Positions 22,365 through 25,520 of a DNA stretch of 25,520 bases are shown here, one piece after another. The stretch is taken from the NCBI RefSeq assembly GCF_041146875.1, contig NZ_JBFRXP010000026.1:1-25520 (forward strand), in the 5' to 3' direction. Position numbers and translations under genes: made by a program. Source of the DNA: Igneacidithiobacillus sp041146875. GTDB taxonomy: Bacteria > Pseudomonadota > Gammaproteobacteria > Acidithiobacillales > Acidithiobacillaceae. Positions within the stretch are counted from its first letter, which is position 1; each line of letters starts with the position of its first letter. The notes under the pieces are model-generated. The model did no database searches. It saw only the letters and a list, made by a program, of their open reading frames with translations, and had not been told where the DNA came from.

Positions 22365-22934
22365 ATGGACTGGCTGATCGCTGGCCTGGGCAACCCCGGG
22401 CCGGACTATGCAAAAACCCGCCACAACGCGGGTTTTTGCTTTGTACAGGAGTTGGCACGGCGCCACAATGTGCCCTGGCGCCTGGAGAAGCCCTGGAAGA
22501 CTGAACTAGCACGAATACCGGGACCGGGGCATGATCTTCTCCTGCTTCAGCCGCAGGATTTTATGAATCGTTCGGGTGGGCCGGTGCAGGCCGCCGCCGC
22601 TTTTTATCGGGTTCCTCCCGCGCGCGTTCTTGTTGTGCACGACGAGCTGGATCTGCCCGCCGGCGTGGCACGCTTCAAGTGGGCCGGTGGTCACGGTGGG
22701 CATAATGGTCTACGCGATCTTGATCGCGCCCTGGGTACGCGCGACTACTGGCGTCTGCGCATTGGTATTGGCCATCCCGGCCACAAGGATCGCGTGGTAG
22801 GTTACGTGCTTGCACGCCCGAGTTCTGCGGAAGAAGCGGAAATCCATGCAGCCATTGAACGCAGTATGAGCGTTCTTGATGATTTTCTTGCTGGGCGGCA
22901 GGAAGCCGCCATGAAGACCCTACACAGCGAATAG
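22365..22934 (+). CDS. pth: Peptidyl-tRNA hydrolase
   Basis: Pth rescues tRNAs by cleaving peptidyl-tRNA released early from ribosomes. The 189-residue protein keeps all residues important in the E. coli enzyme at the same numbers: N10 ('GLGNPG'), catalytic H20 ('TRHNAGF'), N68 ('QDFMNRSG'), D93 ('VHDELDLP') and N114 ('GGHNGLR'). It follows rplY by 8 bp. The coding sequence for the catalytic 'TRHNAGF' region folds into a perfect 12-bp hairpin (22410-22439) containing a T run, listed separately. The stop overlaps the ribosome site of ychF. Confidence 0.96.
   Translation: MDWLIAGLGNPGPDYAKTRHNAGFCFVQELARRHNVPWRLEKPWKTELARIPGPGHDLLLLQPQDFMNRSGGPVQAAAAFYRVPPARVLVVHDELDLPAGVARFKWAGGHGGHNGLRDLDRALGTRDYWRLRIGIGHPGHKDRVVGYVLARPSSAEEAEIHAAIERSMSVLDDFLAGRQEAAMKTLHSE
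22410..22439 (+). repeat. Perfect 12-bp terminator-like hairpin inside pth
   Basis: GCAAAAACCCGC (22410-22421) is exactly complementary to GCGGGTTTTTGC (22428-22439), with a six-base loop CACAAC. The right arm contains five T after a GC-rich tip, which looks like an intrinsic terminator with an A/T-rich stem base. It begins 45 bp into pth and could pause RNA polymerase or hide part of the mRNA. The effect is not shown. Confidence 0.6.
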
Positions 22935-22943
22935 GAGCCCCCC

Positions 22944-24035
22944 ATGAGTCTGGCCTGCGGCATTGTTGGTCTACCCAACGTTGGCAAATCCACCCTTTTC
23001 AATGCCATAACCAAAGCGGGAATCGCCGCAGAAAATTATCCTTTCTGCACGATCGAACCGAATGTCGGTCTGGTCAGCGTACCTGACTCTCGCCTACAGG
23101 CATTGTCCGAGATCGTTCACCCGCAAAAGGTGGTTCCAGCAATGGTGGAATTTGTCGATATTGCCGGGTTGGTGGCCGGTGCGGCGCAGGGAGAAGGGCT
23201 GGGTAATCAGTTTCTTGCCCATATTCGCGAGACCGACGCCGTCGCCCTGGTGACGCGCTGTTTTGTCGATGCCAATGTGGTGCACGTGAATGGAAAAATC
23301 GACCCGGTGGCTGACCTCGAAACGGTTATGACCGAGTTGGTACTCGCTGACCTCGCCAGTCTGGAAAAGGCGCAGGCGCGTGCCGCCCGACAGGCCAAGG
23401 GGGGTAACAAGGAGGCAATCGCTGAGCTGGCCGCCATGACCAAGTTGCAGCCGCACCTGGACGCCGGCAAGCCGGCGCAGAGCGCCTCTCTTACAGCAGA
23501 AGAACGCCAGTACCTGCGCGGCCTTTTTTTGCTGACTCTGAAGCCCCTCATGGTCATTGCCAATGTGGCCGAAAGCGAACTGGAGGATGGTCCTTGGCGA
23601 GCCCCTCTGGAAGAATGGGCGAGCGAGCGAGGCGCGAAGGTGGTACCCGTCTGTGCTGCCATCGAATCCGAGCTGACAGAGCTGGAGCCGGAGGAGCAGT
23701 TGGCATTTTTGCAGGACCTTGGCCTGGAAGAAGCAGGACTCAACCGCATTATCCGCGCCGCTTATCAGCTTTTGGGCTTGCAGACCTACTTCACTGCCGG
23801 GGAAAAAGAGGTGCGCGCCTGGACCATCCCCGTGGGCGCCACAGCACCGCAAGCGGCAGGCGTCATCCATAGTGACTTCGAGCGCGGATTCATTCGTGCG
23901 CAGACGATCTCTTACCACGATTATATTCGCTACCGCGGCGAAGCCGGTGCCAAAGAGGCCGGAAAACTGCGCGCCGAGGGCAAGGAATATGTCGTTCACG
24001 ACGGCGACGTACTGAATTTTTTGTTTAACGTTTGA
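22944..24035 (+). CDS. ychF: Redox-regulated ATPase YchF (OBG family)
   Basis: YchF is a conserved P-loop NTPase that prefers ATP to GTP and associates with ribosomes; it is linked to oxidative-stress control. The 363-residue protein has G1 'GLPNVGKST' (9-17), the G3 region 'EFVDIAGLVAGAAQGEGLGN', and 'NVAE' (207-210) in place of the GTP-specifying NKxD, the hallmark of ATP use in this group. The C-terminal TGS-type domain ends 'GDVLNFLFNV'. AGGAG lies six bases before the ATG and overlaps the pth stop. It converges on the rrf2 gene with 18 bp between. Confidence 0.96.
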   Translation: MSLACGIVGLPNVGKSTLFNAITKAGIAAENYPFCTIEPNVGLVSVPDSRLQALSEIVHPQKVVPAMVEFVDIAGLVAGAAQGEGLGNQFLAHIRETDAVALVTRCFVDANVVHVNGKIDPVADLETVMTELVLADLASLEKAQARAARQAKGGNKEAIAELAAMTKLQPHLDAGKPAQSASLTAEERQYLRGLFLLTLKPLMVIANVAESELEDGPWRAPLEEWASERGAKVVPVCAAIESELTELEPEEQLAFLQDLGLEEAGLNRIIRAAYQLLGLQTYFTAGEKEVRAWTIPVGATAPQAAGVIHSDFERGFIRAQTISYHDYIRYRGEAGAKEAGKLRAEGKEYVVHDGDVLNFLFNV

Positions 24036-24053
24036 CTACTACTCTCTAACCCC

Positions 24054-24455
24054 TCAAGACGGGATCAGGCGCTCCAGACAAAAACCCTTGAGCAGGTCGT
24101 TTTGGCGTTCTTGGAGCTCGATCCAGGCGCCATGCAGCGGGCAGGGGTGGACGTCAGAACATTCTTTTTGTCCGAGAATGCAATGTACTTGCTTTTCAGG
24201 AGCAGTGCTTACGGCTTGCAGAATGTCGTAGGCGCTCAAGCTCGCGGCTTCGGGGCGCAGCGCAAAGCCGCCACCTTTGCCTTTCAGGGACTCGAGAACC
24301 CCACGTTTGGCCAGCACACGTAAGACATTGGCCACACAGGGTTCGGATACCCCCACTGCATGTGCAATGTCGCGACAAAGAATCGGTACACCGATTCCTT
24401 GCTCGGCTAGGAACAGCAAACAGCGGAGAGCACATTCAGTATTTTTGTTGAACAT
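24054..24455 (-). CDS. Rrf2-family regulator, NsrR/IscR-like
   Basis: The 133-residue protein has an Rrf2 winged helix-turn-helix ('ECALRCLLFLAEQG', 'AVGVSEPCVANVLRVLAKRG', 'GKGGGFALRP'). A C-terminal cysteine cluster, C92-x6-C99-x5-C105 ('CILGQKECSDVHPCPLHGAW'), matches the Fe-S ligand spacing of NsrR. NsrR proteins sense nitric oxide through the cluster; IscR-type proteins sense Fe-S status. Which applies here is not certain. It lies 96 bp downstream of the HdeD-family gene on the same strand, so it probably shares that promoter and may control it through the inverted repeat at 25189-25212. It is shorter than IscR, as NsrR usually is. Confidence 0.88.
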   Translation of the reverse strand: MFNKNTECALRCLLFLAEQGIGVPILCRDIAHAVGVSEPCVANVLRVLAKRGVLESLKGKGGGFALRPEAASLSAYDILQAVSTAPEKQVHCILGQKECSDVHPCPLHGAWIELQERQNDLLKGFCLERLIPS

Positions 24456-24490
24456 TCGTAGTCGGTCGTTTGGTGGCTATTGCTGAATTC

Positions 24491-24545
24491 GGGGCAAGGT
24501 GCCTGGGCACGTTGCCCCAAACCTGTTGGAACAGGAGATCCTGTT
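24491..24545 (-). promoter_or_regulatory. Hairpins between hdeD-like gene and rrf2
   Basis: GGGGCAA/TTGCCCC and inner GTGCC/GGCAC form a nearly perfect 28-bp palindrome (24491-24518) with one mismatched G-G pair. Next to it, CCTGTT (24522-24527), AACAGG (24530-24535) and CCTGTT (24540-24545) allow two mutually exclusive hairpins sharing the middle block. No T run follows, so this is not a simple intrinsic terminator. It could be a partial terminator, a processing site or a binding site that sets the level of rrf2 relative to the upstream gene. Confidence 0.4.
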
Positions 24546-24551
24546 GTGAAC

Positions 24552-25160
24552 TTAATGTGCAGCGACCGCGGCGGATTTGTTGCCACCAGTGCGCAAAGCA
24601 TTGCGGCGCATCGCCCAGCTCATGCCTAGCATGGCGGCCGAGAACGCGGCTGAGAAGCCGATAACAATCCAGGCGTAAATGCCAGAGCCAGCTTGTGGAG
24701 CAACGGCAAAGATCACCTGCAGGCAAATGGCCAAGGCGAGGTAGGCAGAAGAGCCAATGATCAGGACCATTTCTTTGTTCTGCACGTTGCGGATGACCCA
24801 TATCCCCTCGAGCACGCCGACGATGGCTACCCAGGCAAATATGGTCAGGAGTGTGGGTAGCATATTGCCGTGCGCTGCTAAGACAATTACCGCAATACCG
24901 GCGGCAACACCGACAACGGCCTTGATGGCAATTAGCACCCGTGGGCAAGTACCAGAGCCCTTTTGCGCTAAACGGATTGCCGAATAGCCGCCATCAAAAA
25001 ACACGTAAATGGCAAAAAACCATACAAGTAAGGTTATGGTGGCACTGAAGTCGAGTAGTGCAACGATGACGAAGGCTAAGGCAGCGATGCCACGTGCCAG
25101 CAGCAGCTTCCAAGAAAATAGGGTCAGCCGATCTTCTCGAGCGAGTGTTTGTGTATTCAT
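24552..25160 (-). CDS. HdeD-family (DUF308) acid-resistance membrane protein
   Basis: HdeD-type proteins are inner-membrane proteins of the acid-stress response in enteric bacteria. The 202-residue protein has about six hydrophobic segments in DUF308 pattern ('WKLLLARGIAALAFVIVALL', 'FAIYVFFDGGYSAIRL', 'TIFAWVAIVGVLEGIWVI'), ending 'RTGGNKSAAVAAH'. ATG 25160 is preferred because AAGGAGG lies seven bases upstream; a longer frame starts at 25187. It heads a minus-strand pair with the Rrf2-family gene, behind a good promoter and a palindromic operator. The acidophile setting fits, but enzymatic function is unknown for the family. Confidence 0.85.
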   Translation of the reverse strand: MNTQTLAREDRLTLFSWKLLLARGIAALAFVIVALLDFSATITLLVWFFAIYVFFDGGYSAIRLAQKGSGTCPRVLIAIKAVVGVAAGIAVIVLAAHGNMLPTLLTIFAWVAIVGVLEGIWVIRNVQNKEMVLIIGSSAYLALAICLQVIFAVAPQAGSGIYAWIVIGFSAAFSAAMLGMSWAMRRNALRTGGNKSAAVAAH

Positions 25161-25188
25161 AGGTAAACCTCCTTTTTCCTGTTCCATT

Positions 25189-25212
25189 AAAGAATGGTAA
25201 AAAGCATTCTTT
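25189..25212 (-). promoter_or_regulatory. Candidate Rrf2/NsrR operator
   Basis: AAAGAATG (25189-25196) and CATTCTTT (25205-25212) are perfect inverted arms with an 8-bp AT-rich spacer. The arms resemble the 'AAGATGC' arms of E. coli NsrR sites. The site lies between the -10 box and the start codon, at or just after the expected transcription start, a usual place for a repressor. Binding by the neighbouring Rrf2-family protein is inferred. Confidence 0.5.
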
Positions 25213-25219
25213 GATCTGA

Positions 25220-25248
25220 TTTATAGTCAAATGACAAACCTAAGGCAA
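25220..25248 (-). promoter_or_regulatory. Sigma70-type promoter of hdeD-rrf2
   Basis: On the minus strand, TTGCCT (25248-25243) and TATAAA (25225-25220) are separated by 17 bp. Each box differs from consensus at few positions. Transcription would begin near 25212, at the edge of the inverted repeat, and give a leader of about 50 bases that contains AAGGAGG. Confidence 0.6.
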
Positions 25249-25520
25249 GCATTATTTTTTTATTCTCTTAATCATCCCATAACATATTTTACTGAAAGTT
25301 TGTTGCTAATTAGTAGTATTATTAAATAAACATCAGCTTATATATTGCCATTTCCCGCTTTCTAGCCCAACTGTGAGTTGGCAATCCATGCCATGATGGC
25401 ACTGGAACTTCCTGATATTCCCCTAAATCCGCGATTGCTGCTAAGAGATAGATAGATAAGGCCCCGATCTGCAAGCCTTTCTGGTAGAATAAGCTTATCG
25501 AGAGCTTCACCCAGAAGGTG
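25249..25520. other. AT-rich right end with possible partial gene
   Basis: No gene is confidently supported. Two minus-strand frames enter from the window edge. One reads to 'QIGALSIYLLAAIADLGEYQ' and ends at 25322. The other reads 'GEALDKLILPERLADRGLI' and ends shortly after 'MAWIANSQLG'. Either may be the C-terminal part of a gene that begins outside, or a frameshifted remnant combining both. Bases 25249-25321 are very AT-rich and may hold upstream regulatory sequence of hdeD. Confidence 0.3.

Noticed and set aside
23094..23999. 301-residue minus-strand frame opposite ychF
   Set aside because: It overlaps fully with the well-supported ychF gene, with no motif of its own.

Overview
The window looks like chromosome of a GC-rich proteobacterium, most like an acidophilic Acidithiobacillus-type organism. 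This is inferred from gene content and not proven: an HdeD-family acid-stress protein, system II cytochrome c biogenesis (CcsB), bacterioferritin and truncated globin, and the conserved blocks yoaA-tsaB-rimI-prfC and rplY-pth-ychF.

The left 6 kb is a restriction/toxin-antitoxin accessory region. A Phd-type antitoxin, a RelE/ParE-type toxin and a type I specificity gene (hsdS) overlap by 4 nt each, so they look like one translationally coupled unit. Next comes an AT-rich island with a single unrecognised membrane protein on the minus strand. After it lies a debris field: a hexanucleotide tandem repeat, an inverted repeat, a 59-bp partial copy of hsdM carrying a stop codon, a 22-bp direct repeat, and an internally deleted AAA/DUF4143 ATPase. 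An apparently intact hsdM follows. No hsdR is visible, so whether the system can restrict is unknown.

From 6.0 kb the sequence is mostly ordinary chromosome. bfd and bfr sit behind a Fur-box-like sequence. They are followed by a DUF167 gene, a group II truncated hemoglobin and a TM2-domain protein. Four coupled genes follow: a LysR regulator, a glutamine-amidotransferase-like protein without its catalytic Cys and His, a 118-residue unknown protein, and DedA. On the minus strand come dsbG-like, aguB and DUF805 genes. A secreted NlpC/P60 protein shares a strong terminator with the convergent ccsB. The yoaA-tsaB-rimI-prfC-Sel1 genes form an overlapping run, followed by rplY-pth-ychF.

At the right end, an HdeD-family gene and an Rrf2/NsrR-like regulator form a minus-strand pair. 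Upstream is a good sigma70-type promoter and a perfect inverted repeat near the expected transcription start, suggesting autoregulation.

The best candidates for something undescribed are the antitoxin-toxin-hsdS unit and its rearranged surroundings, the LysR/pseudo-amidotransferase/unknown/DedA operon, a bacterioferritin with a substituted ferroxidase ligand, and the hdeD-rrf2 operator. All calls come from reading the sequence; no database search was run.
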